The notes: a model not told the origin generated them from the sequence alone. Positions 19,240 to 30,686 are shown, numbered from the stretch's first letter. The stretch is 64,000 nt of DNA from Candidatus Melainabacteria bacterium (GCA_022009935.1 CP091731.1:434001-498000); one strand, 5' to 3'. Numbers and translations are program-made.

Positions 19240-20120
19240 ATGACTTACTTAAATTTTGAAGAATTAAAAACTACCAAAGATAACTTAATTAATTACGTAA
19301 AAAGTTTAAATATCGATTTGTCTATAAATTCTAAATCAAAGCGTCGTTTGGGATGTTTCATTCAAAAACAACTACGTATAGAACAAATAAGATAAAAATT
19401 TCAGCTAATTTAACAGACAAAAGATTTATTGAAGTTTTGTCACATGAATTTGCACATTTCGTGCATAATATTATGATAAATAAAACTAGAGAAAATGAAG
19501 ACAACTTAAATTTTGTTTTTAACATCGATAAAGAAAATCTTGAAATAGCAAACCTCATTAATAGAGAATTGATTGAGGTAACTTATTATGTTGACAAAAA
19601 TTCTACATTTGAAAACTTAAACAAACAAAAAGAGGACATAAAGAACAAAATTAAATCACTTGAACTATCTATCAAAGCCAAATACCCACATTTTTTGAAA
19701 TCAAAACCGTTTAAAGAATTTAATAAATATATAAAAAACTCCGATGCTAGATTTTTGTTGAAATATGACAATATAAAACTTATAACTCCATTTTTAAGAC
19801 GTGAAAAGTTTTTTTCGATAAAAAATCTTGACGTTGATTTTAAAGAAATGCCAATTGAATTTCGTAATTATTTAAGGCTTAGATCTTTAAGCAAAAAACA
19901 AACGAATATATCAAAGAGGATTAATAGTTTAAAAAAATATTACTATAGCCCGAATGAACTTTTTGCACGGTTTATTGAAGGACTGATTATTGATAAAAAT
20001 TTAATCCAAACAATTGCAAACACATCTTTTGAAAGATTTTATAACTTACTTGAAAGCGGATATTATCCTTATTTAAATGAATATTTAAGCCTTTTAAATT
20101 TAAATATTATGCAACATTAA
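19240..20120 (+). CDS. Putative zinc metallopeptidase-like protein (HEFAH motif)
   Basis: About 293 residues after one frame switch near 19355. HEFAH in VLSHEFAHFVHN fits a zinc-binding HExxH. A possible downstream ligand is the glutamate of YSPNELFARFIEG, an arrangement seen in gluzincin-like and ImmA/SprT-like folds. The middle is a lysine-rich helical region with coiled-coil character (KQKEDIKNKIKSLELSIK). No signal peptide or membrane span. I do not recognise the family. The 3' end overlaps the convergent membrane-protein gene by 14 bases. Confidence 0.5.
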
Positions 20121-20855
20121 CAATGTTTTGATTTTGTTGTGATGGTTTAAAATATCCTTTTTTTCTCATATAATCAGTTACCTTATCTGCTATAGGAAGA
20201 GCTATCAATGTTGAACCAAATTTATACATAAGCGTAAAAACAAATATTGATTTAAAGTTTTTTATACCTTTGCAAGCTAATTCAACGGACTCTTTTGTTA
20301 ATTTAGGATTGTTTTTATTCACTTTTTTATATTGCTCAACCAACTTGTCAAACTGTTTGTTGATAATATTATCCACAAACAAAGCACCAAGTGTGGGTAT
20401 AATAAAAGTTAAGCCTGTATTAACCATTAAATTTTCTTTGCGTTCTTTTGGAATATTTTTATCTTTTGCAATATTAAAAATAGAGCAACTTTGCAGACAA
20501 GCCGAAAAAGCAATCATAAAAATTTGATTTAATTTTTCAGAATTAGACATTTTATTACTTGATGTTTTTTTAGTAGCCCAATTTACCAATTTTTTCATGC
20601 CTTTTGTATCAGCAAGCGAACAAAATAACTCGTCTAATTTGTTCCATTTATTTTTACACCAATTGACATAATGACTCACTCCGGGCAATGATTGAAATCC
20701 ATCAAGTAAACGAGTAAAAAAGGAGTCATCTGTTTTGGCTTTAAAACTTATATTAGTTTGCTTGGGTATAATTGATATGTTTTTGAAAAATTATAATTAT
20801 TTTTCTTGTAAGTATATGAATTGTTGTTATATATATTTAAGACATTATTGTTCAT
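20107..20855 (-). CDS. Membrane protein of a Gastranaerophilales-type family (second of a tandem pair)
   Basis: About 248 residues. It starts MNNNVLNIYNNNSYTYKK. After a frame switch near 20775 it continues NISFKAKTDDSFFTRLLDGF and LPGVSHYVNWCKNKWNKLDE. Two or three hydrophobic segments follow (IFMIAFSACLQSCSIFNIA, TGLTFIIPTLGALFVDNII, SIFVFTLMYKFGSTLIALPI). The neighbouring upstream gene encodes a similar layout with a KKWDKFL block in the place of NKWNKLDE, so the two look like diverged duplicates. No function known to me. Confidence 0.5.
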
Positions 20856-21720
20856 TAAGATTTGGCTCCTGAATATTTTTAAAGCTTACTTTTTTGTGTT
20901 TTAGCTCTGAAACTGAATTTTCAGTGATAAAGTTTTTTGTTGTATTTTCTAAATAAGCATTATTTATATTTTTTAATTTTTTTGAAAAGATTTTACATTT
21001 TTTACGTCATTAATATTTTCATTTTGAGATATATTTTTATCTTTCTTAGTTTTTTATGATTTGGGAATAAATATTTCATTGTAGGTGCAATCAAAGCAAT
21101 GGTTAAAGCAGAACGAACAGGTATCATTAAAAATTTAGGAATATAAGTAACAACTTTTTTAAACGCATCAAAATTATCTTTGTTTTGGAGATATTTAACT
21201 TTATCTGTCACTTGTTTTGCATATTTTGGATTGTTTAACTTTTCGCCGAATTTTTTAACAGCGTATGTAATTGGCAGAATTGTTAAAGTTGACAAACCAA
21301 AATCAACAAAACCTGCAACAAAACTTTTGGTTGCAGAATATTCTTTGTCTTGTTTTTTAGCTCCGGGTGTTGCCATAACGGCCAGTGGTTTAATAGTTAC
21401 GGCCAAAAGAAAAACAAAAATACTTTCCATCCAAGACACATCATTCATGCCTTTTTAAAAATTTGCTAATTTATCACTTTTTAAAAACTTGTCCCATTTT
21501 TTTCCGCCAAATGAAACTTTTTGATTTTTTTTGCATTAAAAAATCCGCCCTGCAATTTTGCACCCGTGGCGGATTTAGTCATACCTATTTTATTTTTGCT
21601 TAGAGTTATACTGTCATACTTATGTACACTTTGACCCAGTTCATCTCTAAGTGTCCTTCTTGCCATCGTATTAAATCGATGGCGACCATATAAATTTTCA
21701 TCACACTTTGTAAGTTGCAT
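20845..21720 (-). CDS. Membrane protein of a Gastranaerophilales-type family (first of a tandem pair)
   Basis: About 290 residues with frame switches near 21510, 21460 and 21045. It starts MQLTKCDENLYGRHRFNTMA. The hydrophobic core holds ESIFVFLLAVTIKPLAVMAT, FVAGFVDFGLSTLTILPITY and IPVRSALTIALIAPTMKYLF. The end, FKNIQEPNLNEQ, runs 11 bases into the next gene (ATGAACAATAA), so translation is coupled. I recall ATPGAKKQDKEYSATKS-type sequences only from gut Melainabacteria but cannot check this. Unknown function. Confidence 0.5.
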
Positions 21721-21821
21721 ATTTCTTCCTAATTCAAATGTTTACTTATATTATAAATCAAACATAAAAAAATTTGCTATATTTTTTTTTAATTTTCTTA
21801 ACAAAATTTTATATTTTTAAC

Positions 21822-22556
21822 TTATTCTTCAATTATACGTGCCTGAAAACCTTGTTGTGCAAGCTGATTTACAAGAATTTGTGCTTTATTCAAACTTGCA
21901 AAAGAACCTACTTGGATAACATAAACGTTATTCATTTTCTTGATAAAAAGGAGATACAGGCAAATTTGCTTCAAGAAGCTTGTTTTGAGCTTCTATTGCA
22001 GCATTTATATCCCCATATGAACCAATATATACTTTTGAAAAAGTACTTTTAACTTGTGTGGCATCTTTGATTTGTATTTTCAGAAAGATGAATTTCATTT
22101 TCCACACTATTTTCATGATGATTAACATTTGGAGTTGTTGTTGTTTTTGGTTCCATTGGAAGAGAATTGTCATTGTATGCACTGTCTTGATGTTCTTTTC
22201 GTCATCTTTTTGATGACTTTCTCCATCTTCAATGCCACTTGGATTTGCATCGTTTTTTCTTAATCTGTCTATTAACTGATTTCCGTTGTCCTCAAGTTGT
22301 ATCCAGCGAAGACGATAGTCTACATTTTTTTATTTACATAATCAATTTCATCTTCAAATTCATTGTCAGAAGATATGTCGCCAATTTGCACATCAATGTT
22401 TGGCGTAAAAAAATATAAACCAATAGCCATCAATATCAATGTCAACGAAAATGTCTTTAAAAATATATTTCTTGAATTAACTTTTTTCTTTTTATTAAAT
22501 TTAATAAAATCTGAATTTAAATTATTATTGTTGTTGTCATCATAGTTATTGTTCAT
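21822..22556 (-). CDS. SPOR-domain membrane protein
   Basis: About 243 residues with several frame switches. The N-terminus is Asn/Asp-rich and cytoplasmic, then one membrane span (FLKTFSLTLILMAIGLYFFT), an acidic periplasmic linker, and two SPOR-like units: VYIGSYGDINAAIEAQNKLL and the C-terminal YVIQVGSFASLNKAQILVNQ, ending LAQQGFQARIIEE. SPOR domains bind denuded peptidoglycan glycan at division sites, so a role in septal wall remodelling is likely. It overlaps the DUF366 gene by 11 bases and is co-transcribed with it. Confidence 0.7.
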
Positions 22557-23120
22557 TATAAACACCCAAAACCTTTGTTGTTGCAAGCTTTATATCTTCA
22601 ATTTCATTAATATAACTTATCATAAGTTTTTTTTGCAAATTCTTCATAATTGGAAATTGTTGTATCATCTCCAAGAGAACTTACTTCAATAATTGCACCT
22701 TCACTTATTATATTAATTGCAAAGTGTATTAAAACAGATGTTAAAGTTTTTGCCGCAATTGACACTGATGCCTTTTTACCGTTAATAAATATATCATCAC
22801 CATCGCGTTTAATGTTTAGATTGTGACAGCTTGATTGAATTTGTTCAATAGCTTTTGCGACCAAAAGTCTTTGCAACATAACACCTTCAAACAAATCAAT
22901 GTTAAATATTTCTACGATAAAATGAAGCATTTTTTTTGCTATAAATAGGACTATTGTTCAATACATCTTCAATGTCAACCATGTGATTTAAAGGAACATC
23001 GCATTCTCCAATAAAACTTATAATTCCATCGCCCATTTTACCGGTTTTACGATAAATAAAATGTGGACTAAGCTCTTTTCCTGTATATTTTATATTGTTT
23101 TCAAAAAAATAACTGAACAA
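22546..23120 (-). CDS. DUF366 family protein
   Basis: About 190 residues. Conserved DUF366 blocks are KYTGKELSPHFIYRKTGKMG, ISFIGECDVPLNHMVDIEDV, NNSPIYSKK, LQRLLVAKAIEQI, DGDDIFINGKKASVSIA and LIHFAINIISEGA. One frame switch near 22920 joins the halves. A second near 22625 restores the normal ending YINEIEDIKLATTKVLGVYN, which runs into the SPOR gene start. I favour the TTG at 23120 (after GGGGAAG); an ATG at about 23138 is in another frame unless a base is wrong. The biochemical role is unknown. It sits beside queC. Confidence 0.8.
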
Positions 23121-23187
23121 TTTACTTCCCCATTCATCCTAAGTCTAATTATATTATATAATAACATTTGAAAAAAATATACGTCTA

Positions 23188-23785
23188 TCAATCAAAAATC
23201 TGATTTATTAAATCATGTTGATTGTTCATTTTAAAGCTCTTAAAAGACGTTGGCATGATTCACATTTACCACAGTGTTTTTTGAGTTTTCGAGTTGTAAC
23301 AGCTAAAAATGTATTTTAACGGTGTTTTCAACTTTAAGCCCACTTCAACAATTTGTTCTTTTTGTATAATTTGCCATTGGGGCTAAAATTTTAGGACGAG
23401 ATTGTGTTGAATATTCAAACACTTTGTTCTGAAGTTCAATAAATTCAATTTTATTGTCTGAAAAAGTTGTGCCTTCTTCTTTGTTAATACCAATTACAAT
23501 ATTTTTTATTCCATACTTATCACAAAAAAAGAACCGGCAATATTTAAAAACAAAGCATTTCTATTCGGAACCCAAACGCTTTTTAGCGGTGTTTGTGCAT
23601 ATATTAATGTCATCCAGATTGCTTTCTTCAAGGCATGGTGCTTGTTTTTTGTCGATTAAATCTTCAAGAAAATTTAATTTTATTGTTTTTAATGTTATAT
23701 TAAAAAATTTACAAATATTTTTAACAGCTTCAAATTCTTGTTCAACAACGTTTTGACCGTAATTAAAAAACAAGGCTAGGGGTTT
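23188..23785 (-). pseudogene. queC: QueC (7-cyano-7-deazaguanine synthase) lacking its N-terminal ATP-binding loop
   Basis: QueC makes preQ0 for queuosine from carboxy-deazaguanine and ammonia using ATP. Present are KPLALFFNYGQNVVEQEFEA, the VPNRNALFLNIAGSFF block, NKEEGTTFSDNK, PMANYTKREIVEVGL and the zinc-binding HCGKCESCQRLLRAL. Frame switches lie near 23575 and 23355. The family's first 25 or so residues, with the SGG-D-S pyrophosphatase loop, are absent. Instead the frame runs on without interruption from the truncated FAD/NAD-binding subunit upstream. If real, the enzyme should be inactive; an assembly deletion is the alternative. Confidence 0.8.
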
Positions 23786-24299
23786 ATAAATTTTAGTTCT
23801 GTTGATAACTTCATCAAAATCGATTTCGTGAGCATCAAAATCAGGTCCATCAACACAAGCGAACTTAACTTTTCCACCCACAGTCAATCTGCAAGCACCG
23901 CACATGCCCGTTCCATCAACCATAATCGGGTTCATACTTGCTTCAGTCTTAATTCCTGTGCCTCTTGTTAAGTCAGCAACAGCCTTCATCATCGGCATAG
24001 GACCTACTGCGATAACGTAGTCGATTTTTTCTTTGTCCATAAGGTCTTTAAGAACTTGTGTACCGAAACCTTTGATACCCCAAAGAACCGTCATCTGTTG
24101 TGATAAACAATTCTGTCGAAGCCTTCTTCATTTTGTCTTGCCAGAAAATCAAGTCCTTTGTTCTTGCACCAGAAATCATATAAACTTTGTTTCCTGCATC
24201 TTTGAAAGCCTTTGCAATCAAATAGCACGGTGCAGCACCATAACCACCTGCGATACAAACAACTGTACCGTATTTTTCAACGTGTGTCGGTTGTCCCAT
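23786..24299 (-). pseudogene. GltA/PyrK-type FAD/NAD-binding subunit, truncated at both ends
   Basis: Resembles the NADPH- or sulfide-linked FAD/NAD-binding subunit related to PyrK and the NfnA/GltA small subunit. Present are the NAD-binding part (KYGTVVCIAGGYGAAPCYLI, MISGARTKDLIFW), the GPMPMMKAVADLT block and the 2Fe-2S motif of the DHODB domain (GTGMCGACRLTVGG, VKFACVDGP). Missing are the N-terminal flavin-binding barrel (about 90 residues; the frame opens at ATG GGA CAA CCG, mid-domain) and the last residues after EVINRTKIY. A frame switch lies near 24070. No ribosome-binding site precedes ATG 24299. Confidence 0.75.
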
Positions 24300-24479
24300 A
24301 ATAATACTTTTGGAAGTGACAAAAATATTTCAAATGTTTTCATTATATCCATTTTATTATGATACAAAAAACAAAAAACAGCTGCCATTATTTTTACATT
24401 ATTTTACATAATAAATTTTTTTTAACAAAATTTACATTAGAAACTAAGATACTAAAATATATGATAAACTTAAAAAATT

Positions 24480-25108
24480 ATGGATAACATTGAAAAACTT
24501 TTCTTTTTGACAAACAATATAATACTAAATACGTACTGGGCGTGGACGAAGCAGGAAGAAGTGGGGGGCGGTGATGTTTTTGCAGCTTGCGTTTGTTTTG
24601 ACTTGGAAAATGTTGAACTTGCTCAATATCTCAAGAAATTAAACGATTCAAAAAAAGCTTTCTTCAAATATCAGAGAAGAACTTTATAAAATAATTGTTT
24701 CAAATTCAATTTATTCAATAAACCAATCAAGTGTTGGCGAAATCGATAAATACAATATTTTAAACGCAACATTTATGGCAATGGCAAAATCTGTTAAAAA
24801 TGTTGTTTCACAATTAAACGTTCAACACAACAATGAAGTTTTGGTTTTGGTTGACGGTAATAAAAAATAAAAATTTAGATTTGAATATGCTATCAATTGT
24901 CAAAGGAGACAGCAAATCTGCTTCAATTGCTGCAGCCAGCATTCTTGCAAAAGTCAGTCGTGACAATTATATGATTAAACTTGACGAACAATTCCCAAAC
25001 TACAATTGGAAAAAAATAAAGGATACTTAACAAAAGAACATTTGAATGCTATTGATAAATATGGTATGGTAAAATATCATCGTAAAGTTTTTTGAAAAAA
25101 CATTTTGA
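24480..25108 (+). CDS. rnhB: Ribonuclease HII
   Basis: RNase HII removes RNA from RNA-DNA hybrids and single ribonucleotides from DNA. After a frame switch near 24520 the first catalytic block is YVLGVDEAGR; the following glycine-rich loop is garbled by an extra base near 24555. Later blocks are VLVDGNKKIK, KGDSKSASIAAASILAKVSR and NKGYLTKEHLNAIDKYG, ending YHRKVFEKTF. At least five single-base switches, all at A or G runs. About 205 residues, the usual size. Divergent to the truncated GltA-like gene. Confidence 0.9.
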
Positions 25109-25138
25109 ATCAAAATCAAAACAATTGGGAATTTTTTA

Positions 25139-25800
25139 ATGAAATCAAAAATTTTATTGTTATTTTTAATTTTAATATTTTTTCAATCTTCGACTTTTGG
25201 ATTTTCTTTGTTCAAAAAAAAACAACCGCTTTTTGCATGAAACTGAACCTTTGAAAGGTTATTATGGCACTTTGCCTGATTTGACAGAACAATTTAGGGA
25301 ACTTAATGAAAATAAAACAATCAAAAATTTGTATGATTCAAAAAAAAGAACTTGATTCTGAAAATTTACTTAAAGCTCCGCTTGAAAACAGAAAATATGT
25401 TGATGTTATTATAAAAAAGCCCAAAGAAACAGATTTTATGCTTGATGCTTTTGATATAAAAAATATTATTGAAAAACTTATTAAATGTATTGATACAACA
25501 AATGAAATACAAAGATTTAATTCATTAAACAGCAATCTTATAGACAACATTGCCTATGTTGAAAGGAAATACAAAGGCAAAGTTGAAGAAAACTATAAAC
25601 TTTACAAATTATTGCTGACTTTGTCGAAAGAAAGCAGAAATATTTCAACACTTAGAATGGAAGCTCTAACCTATTCAAAGTATATGCTTTACTCAGGTGC
25701 CGGAGCAAAATACAGACCTGAAAACATAAAAAAACAAACTGACCATTACAAACAATCTTTAAACGGTATTTTAAATGAAATTCAAGAATTAATTTTGTGA
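25139..25800 (+). CDS. Secreted protein of unknown function
   Basis: About 218 residues. A clear signal peptide (MKSKILLLFLILIFFQSSTF, then GFSLFKKK) is followed, after a frame switch near 25210, by HETEPLKGYYGTLPDLTEQF and a mostly helical, charged body (NIIEKLIKCIDTTNEIQRFN, YKLYKLLLTLSKESRN, MEALTYSKYMLYSG). No known domain recognised. It is encoded between rnhB and ribH, 30 and 41 bases away, so it may be in the same transcript. Confidence 0.65.
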
Positions 25801-25841
25801 TAAAATAATTAGTACATTAAATAAGAAAAGAGGCAAAAGGC

Positions 25842-26307
25842 ATGGTTAATAAAATTGAAGGCAAGTTGGTTACAAATGGCGAAAAGTTTTGTATTATTGT
25901 TGGACGTTTTAATGAATTTATTGGTTCAAAATTATTATCAGGGGGCAATAGACACACTTGTTCGTCACAATGTTAGCGAAAACAACATTGACGTTGTTTG
26001 GACTCCGGCGCTTTTGAAATACCTTTAATTGCAAAAAAGCTGCAAAATCAAACAAATATGATGCAATAATCACTCTTGGTGCTGTGATTCGTGGTAATAC
26101 AGCACATTTTGAATATGTTGCTTCTGAAATGACAAAAGGCATAGCACTATGTTGGGCTTGAGTATGAAATACCTGTTGTGTTTGGCGTTTTGACAACTGA
26201 AAACATTGAACAGGCTATTGAACGTGCAGGTACAAAAGCCGGCAATAAAAGGCTCTGAAGCTGCTTTAACAGCAATTGAAATGTTGAATTTAGTAAAACA
26301 ATTTTAA
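25842..26307 (+). CDS. ribH: 6,7-dimethyl-8-ribityllumazine synthase
   Basis: RibH makes lumazine from the butanone phosphate and the ribityl-pyrimidine in riboflavin synthesis. Blocks present: IVGRFNEFIGSKLLSGAI, VVWTPGAFEIPLIAKKAA (after switches near 25935 and 26010), AIITLGAVIRGNTAHFEYVA, then IPVVFGVLTTENIEQAIERA and GNKGSEAALTAIEML. About 153 residues, normal. Several one-base switches. First of a four-gene run ribH-nanE-ROK-pdxJ; AAGAGGC upstream is a weak ribosome-binding site. Confidence 0.92.
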
Positions 26308-26312
26308 TCAAA

Positions 26313-27028
26313 ATGAACAAACAAGAAGTTTTAAAAAAATAAAAAATAATATTATCATTTCTGTTCAAGCTCAATCTGACGAACCTTTGTATGATGAAAA
26401 TTGTATGCTTGCAATGATGAAGTCTGTTATAAATGGTGGGGCAAAAGGCTTAAGAGTTGCAAATGTTCGAGATGTTAAGAATGCAAAAAAAAATTTTGAT
26501 GTTCCTATAATTGGTATCACCAAACCTCATATAATCCCACAAAATTATAAAGAACTTGTTTATATCACTCCAACGGTTAAAGATTGTGTTGATTTGATTG
26601 AGGCAGGTGCAGATATTGTTGCATTTGATGCAACAGTTAGGAAAAAAGAAAACAAACGAAAACAATTCAAGTATTGATGAAATTGTTACAACAATTAAAA
26701 ATGCAAACAAGCTTGCAATGGCAGACATTGCAACATTTGAAGAAGCACAAACGGCTTACGAAAAAGGGGGTCGATATAATTTCAACAACACTAAGCGGAT
26801 ATACCATTGAAACTGAAAATTCAAGCCCAAAAAGACAAACCGGATTTTGAACTTTTACAAAAAATAACTTCAAATTTCAATGTCCCTGTTATACTTGAAG
26901 GAAAAATTTGGGAACCAAATGATGTCAAAAAAGCATTTGAACTTCAAGCATTTAGCGTTGTTATAGGCTCTTCTGTCACTCGTCCTCAGTTGATTGTAAA
27001 ACGGTTTATAGATATGGGTTTAAAATAA
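26313..27028 (+). CDS. nanE: N-acetylmannosamine-6-phosphate 2-epimerase
   Basis: NanE converts ManNAc-6-P to GlcNAc-6-P in sialic acid and ManNAc use. Conserved blocks: IIISVQAQSDEPLYDENCML, GGAKGLRVANVRDV, VPIIGITKP, VYITPTVKDCVDLIEAGADI, VAFDATVRKK, MADIATFEEAQTAYEKGVD, ISTTLSGYT, VPVILEGKIWEPNDVKKAFE and SVVIGSSVTRPQLI. About 238 residues after frame switches near 26340, 26650 and 26765. Its stop overlaps the start of the ROK kinase, its probable partner. No nanA lyase is in view. Confidence 0.93.
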
Positions 27029-27920
27029 TGAAAAAAGCACTAAGTTTTGATATTGGCGGAACTAAAATAAATTTTGCAATCATTGATGAAAATGGCAATG
27101 TAATAAATGATATACAAAAAATTAACACTCCAAATACAAAAGAAGACATATATAATTCATTAAAAAACATTGTCAACAAATACGAAAGTAAAGTTGACTT
27201 GATAACAATAGCAACAGCAGGTGCAGTTAACAATGAAAATACAAGAATTTTAAGTTCAACAGGAAATTTGCCTGCGGGCTACAATGAGATTAATTTTCAA
27301 AGTTTGTCAGAAAATAAAAAAGTTGTTGTTGAAAATGATGCCAATTGCTCGGTTTGGGCAGAATATAAATTAGGCAGCGGAAAAGACTGTGGAGAAAATA
27401 TAGTTCTTTTGACACTGGGAACAGGTGTTGGCGGTGGGATAATTGTTAATGGAAAACTTTTAAAAGGAAAAAGCGGCAGTGCCGGCGAAATGCATTTTAC
27501 AATAAAAGAAAAACAAAGACCCTGCACTTGTGGTTTTCACGATTGCTATGAAGCTTACGCTTCAGGAAACGGTTTGAAAAAATACCGCAAGAGAAATTTA
27601 TAATGACAACACAATTACAACTTATGATGTTATTGAAGCTGCTGGTAAAAATGATGAACGTGCTATTAAGGCTTTAAATGAATGGCAGCAGGATGTGGCT
27701 TTTGGGATTATCGGACTTATTAACATTTTGACCCCAATTGCATTATTTTATCAGGCTCAATGGCTCAATTCATTGATTATGAAAAAATGAACAACTTTGT
27801 AAATAATAACATTGTTGTTCAAAAAACAGAAATAAAAAGGGATATTTCGACAACAATTCAGGAATAATTGGAGCAGCATTGTTCGGATTGGATAAATTAA
27901 AAGGAGAAAACCGAAAATGA
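27028..27920 (+). CDS. nanK: ROK-family sugar kinase, probable N-acetylmannosamine kinase
   Basis: The ATP-binding block is LSFDIGGTKINFAIIDENG. The sugar-binding region includes VVVENDANCSVWAEYKLGSG, LLTLGTGVGGGIIVNGKLLK and the catalytic END aspartate. The zinc motif CTCGFHDCYEAYAS follows (CxCG-x2-xCxE). A switch in the A run near 27578 restores GLKNTAREIYNDNTIT; others lie near 27735 and 27850. About 296 residues. The overlap with nanE suggests ManNAc as substrate; glucose or GlcNAc cannot be excluded from sequence. Ends with ATGA shared with pdxJ. Confidence 0.85.
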
Positions 27921-28637
27921 AATTAGGGGTAAATATTGACCATATTGCAACATTGAGAAATGCTCGAGGAAATGTTGAGCCAAATGTGCTTGAAGCCGCT
28001 TTAATCTGTCAAAACGAAGGTATGGCTGACGGCATCACAACTCACTTAAGAGAAGACAGACGACACATCAAAGATGAAGATGTTTATTTGATTAAAAAAC
28101 ACTTAAAAATCCCTTTAAATTTAGAAATGGCAGTAAATGATGAAATGTTGAAAATTGCACTTGATTTAAAACCGCACAGTTGTTGCTTGGTGCCTGAAAG
28201 ACGTGAAGAACTCACTACAGAAGGCGGGCTTGATGTTGTTTCAAAAAAAGAATATTTAAAAGATTTTATCAAAGAATTAAATAGTGCAAACATTGTGGTT
28301 AGCCTTTTCATTGAACCGGATTTAAAACAAATTGAAATAGCTAAAGAAGTGAACACTCAATATATAGAAATGCACACAGGCAAATTTTCAAATCTTTTTA
28401 TCAAAACAATAAAGTCGGACTAAATGAAGAATTTAATCGATTAAAAGAAGGTGCAAAATTTGCCCGGTCATTGGGAATAAATGTCAACGCAGGGCATGGC
28501 TTGAATTATGAAAATGTTTATTTAATGAAAGAAATTCCAAATTTGATAGAATTAAATATTGGACATAGCATTATCTCAAAAGCAGTTTTTGTAGGCTTAA
28601 AAATGCAGTGCTTGAAATGAAAGACTTAGTTAAGTAG
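27917..28637 (+). CDS. pdxJ: Pyridoxine 5'-phosphate synthase
   Basis: PdxJ condenses 1-deoxyxylulose-5-P with aminoacetone phosphate to form PNP (DXP-independent plants and Firmicutes lack it). Family blocks: LGVNIDHIATLRNARGN, GITTHLREDRRHIKDEDVYL, LNLEMAVNDEML, CCLVPERREELTTEGGLDV, VSLFIEPDLKQIEIAKEVN, IEMHTGKFSN and VNAGHGLNYENVYLM, ending LIELNIGHSIISKAVFVGL. Frame switches near 28400 and 28600. About 238 residues. An RBS (AAGGAGAAAA) is followed by an ATG overlapping the ROK stop. Confidence 0.95.
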
Positions 28638-28772
28638 TATAATATTTTATAAAAATTGTAAAATTTATTTACAATTCGTATATTTATAAATCAAAACATG
28701 CTAGTATAAAAATAAATTAAATAAAAATTTATGGATAGAAGAAAAATTTGATAAATAATGAAAGGGAGAATT

Positions 28773-30686
28773 ATGTTTGTACAAGCTTCTCAAAAGTCGT
28801 TTACTTATGAAAAGATTAATAAAAATAAATCCGCATTAAAAAAATGCTCTAAAGGCGCTAGGAAAAAACAATTTTTCATTAATTGTCCATGGGGGCAGCT
28901 TTCCTTCGCTTGATGGAGAAGATACAGGCTATGGTTCTCCAAATTCAAACGGTGCAAAAGCTTTGATTGATTTTGCTTCAGGTGTGTTTAATTCAATCCA
29001 GCTTGGACCGGCAGGGAAAACAAAAAGTATTGACTCTTCGCCTTATACAAGCACTATTTTTTCAAACAACCCCATGTTTATTGATTTAAAACAACTTACT
29101 CAAGATAAGTGGGGAAAAATTTTATCAACAAAAACATACAATGATATAGTTTCAAAAAATCCAAAACGCAATTCTGGAGAAACAGCATATTCGTATGCTT
29201 ACAAAGCATATGAGGATGCATTAAAAGAAGCTTATCAAAACTTTAAAAACTCAAATCTTAATGATTTAAAAGAAGAATTTGAAAATTATAAAAAAGAAAA
29301 TGAATATTGGTTGCTGTCTGACAGCCTTTATGAAGCCTTATCATTGGAACACAACAATGATTATTGGCCAAATTGGGAAAATGAGTTGGATAAAAATTTG
29401 TTTAATCCTAAAAACGAAGAACAAAAATCAGCTTCTGATTTTAGAATAAAAGAATTAAAAACAAATATCAAGATGTAATTGACAATTATGCTTTCAATCA
29501 ATTTGTTGTATCAAAACAAAACCTTGAAACAAAAGAATATGCCTCACAAAAAGGCATAAAAATGATAGCAGACAGGCAAGTTGCTTTTTCAGACCGTGAC
29601 ACTTGGGCATATCAAAGTGTATTTTTGGATGGTTGGATGTTAGGTTGTCCACCTGATTATTTTTCAGAAGACGGTCAAGCTTGGGGATTTCCTGTCATCA
29701 ATCCTGACACAATGTTTAACGCTGATGGCACTTTAGGAAAAGGTGGAGAACTATTAAAAAGATTATATTCAAAAATGTTTAAAGAAAATCAAGGTGGTGT
29801 TCGAATTGACCACATTGTCGGCTTGATTGACCCTTGGGTTTATAAGGCCGGCAAAAAGCCGAAAATTGAAGAAGGTGCATCTAGACTCTACTCTTCACCT
29901 GAGCATCCTGAATTGGGTCGTTTTGCTATTGCAAATATGGAAAACTTAAATCACGATGTAAAACAAGACAGCGAAAAAAGAATTATAAATCTTACAGATG
30001 AACAAGTTCAAAGGTATGGTGCTATGATTGAAAAAAATTGTTATAGCTTCAGCTAGAGAAAACGGACTTGATAAAAATGCAATTGTTTGTGAAGATTTGG
30101 GAACTTTAACTAATCCCGTTGCGGCTGTTTTGAAACGTTATGAATTACTTGGAATGCGTTTGACACAGTTTGTTGTTGCAGAAGACCCAGACCATGCTTA
30201 CCGTTGCAAAAATATTGAAGCAAACTGTTGGGCTATGGTGGGCACCCATGACAACGAACCTTTGACTCTTTGGGCTAAAAAACTTGTCAACACAGCTGAT
30301 GCAAAACCTCATTGTGAAAACTTGGCAGATGACTTATGGAGTGAAGCAAACGCAAATATTAAAAATGCACTTATTGACAAATTGTCAAAAGACTCTGACT
30401 TTTTAACTTTAACTAAATTTGTTGAAATATTTGCTTCAAGAGCTGCAAACATCCAAGTTTTCTTCTCCGATTTGTTAGGACTTGAAAAAGTTTATAATAA
30501 ACCAGGCACCTCAGGAGACCAAAACTGGAGTTTACGCATTCCTAATAACTTTATTGATTTTTATGTTGAACAGTTAAATAAAAATAAAGGATTAAATTTA
30601 TTTATGATCTTAAACTTGCAATGGAAGCACGTGGTGCTGAATTTGCAAATTTAAACTCTCAAATTATTAAAAGTTTAGACTTGTAA
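28773..30686 (+). CDS. malQ: 4-alpha-glucanotransferase (GH77, amylomaltase)
   Basis: MalQ transfers glucan segments between maltodextrins. The catalytic nucleophile aspartate is in GVRIDHIVGLIDPW, the acid/base glutamate in AIVCEDLGTL, and the third aspartate in MVGTHDNEPL. Other blocks: QLGPAGKTKSIDSSPYTSTI, WAYQSVFLDGWMLGCPPDYF, QAWGFPVINP and PGTSGDQNWSLRIPNNF. Frame switches near 28855, 29465, 30040 and 30600; the true end is LAMEARGAEFANLNSQIIKS then LDL. About 635 residues. The RBS GGGAGA precedes ATG 28773. It overlaps the convergent unknown gene by 12 bases. Confidence 0.95.
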
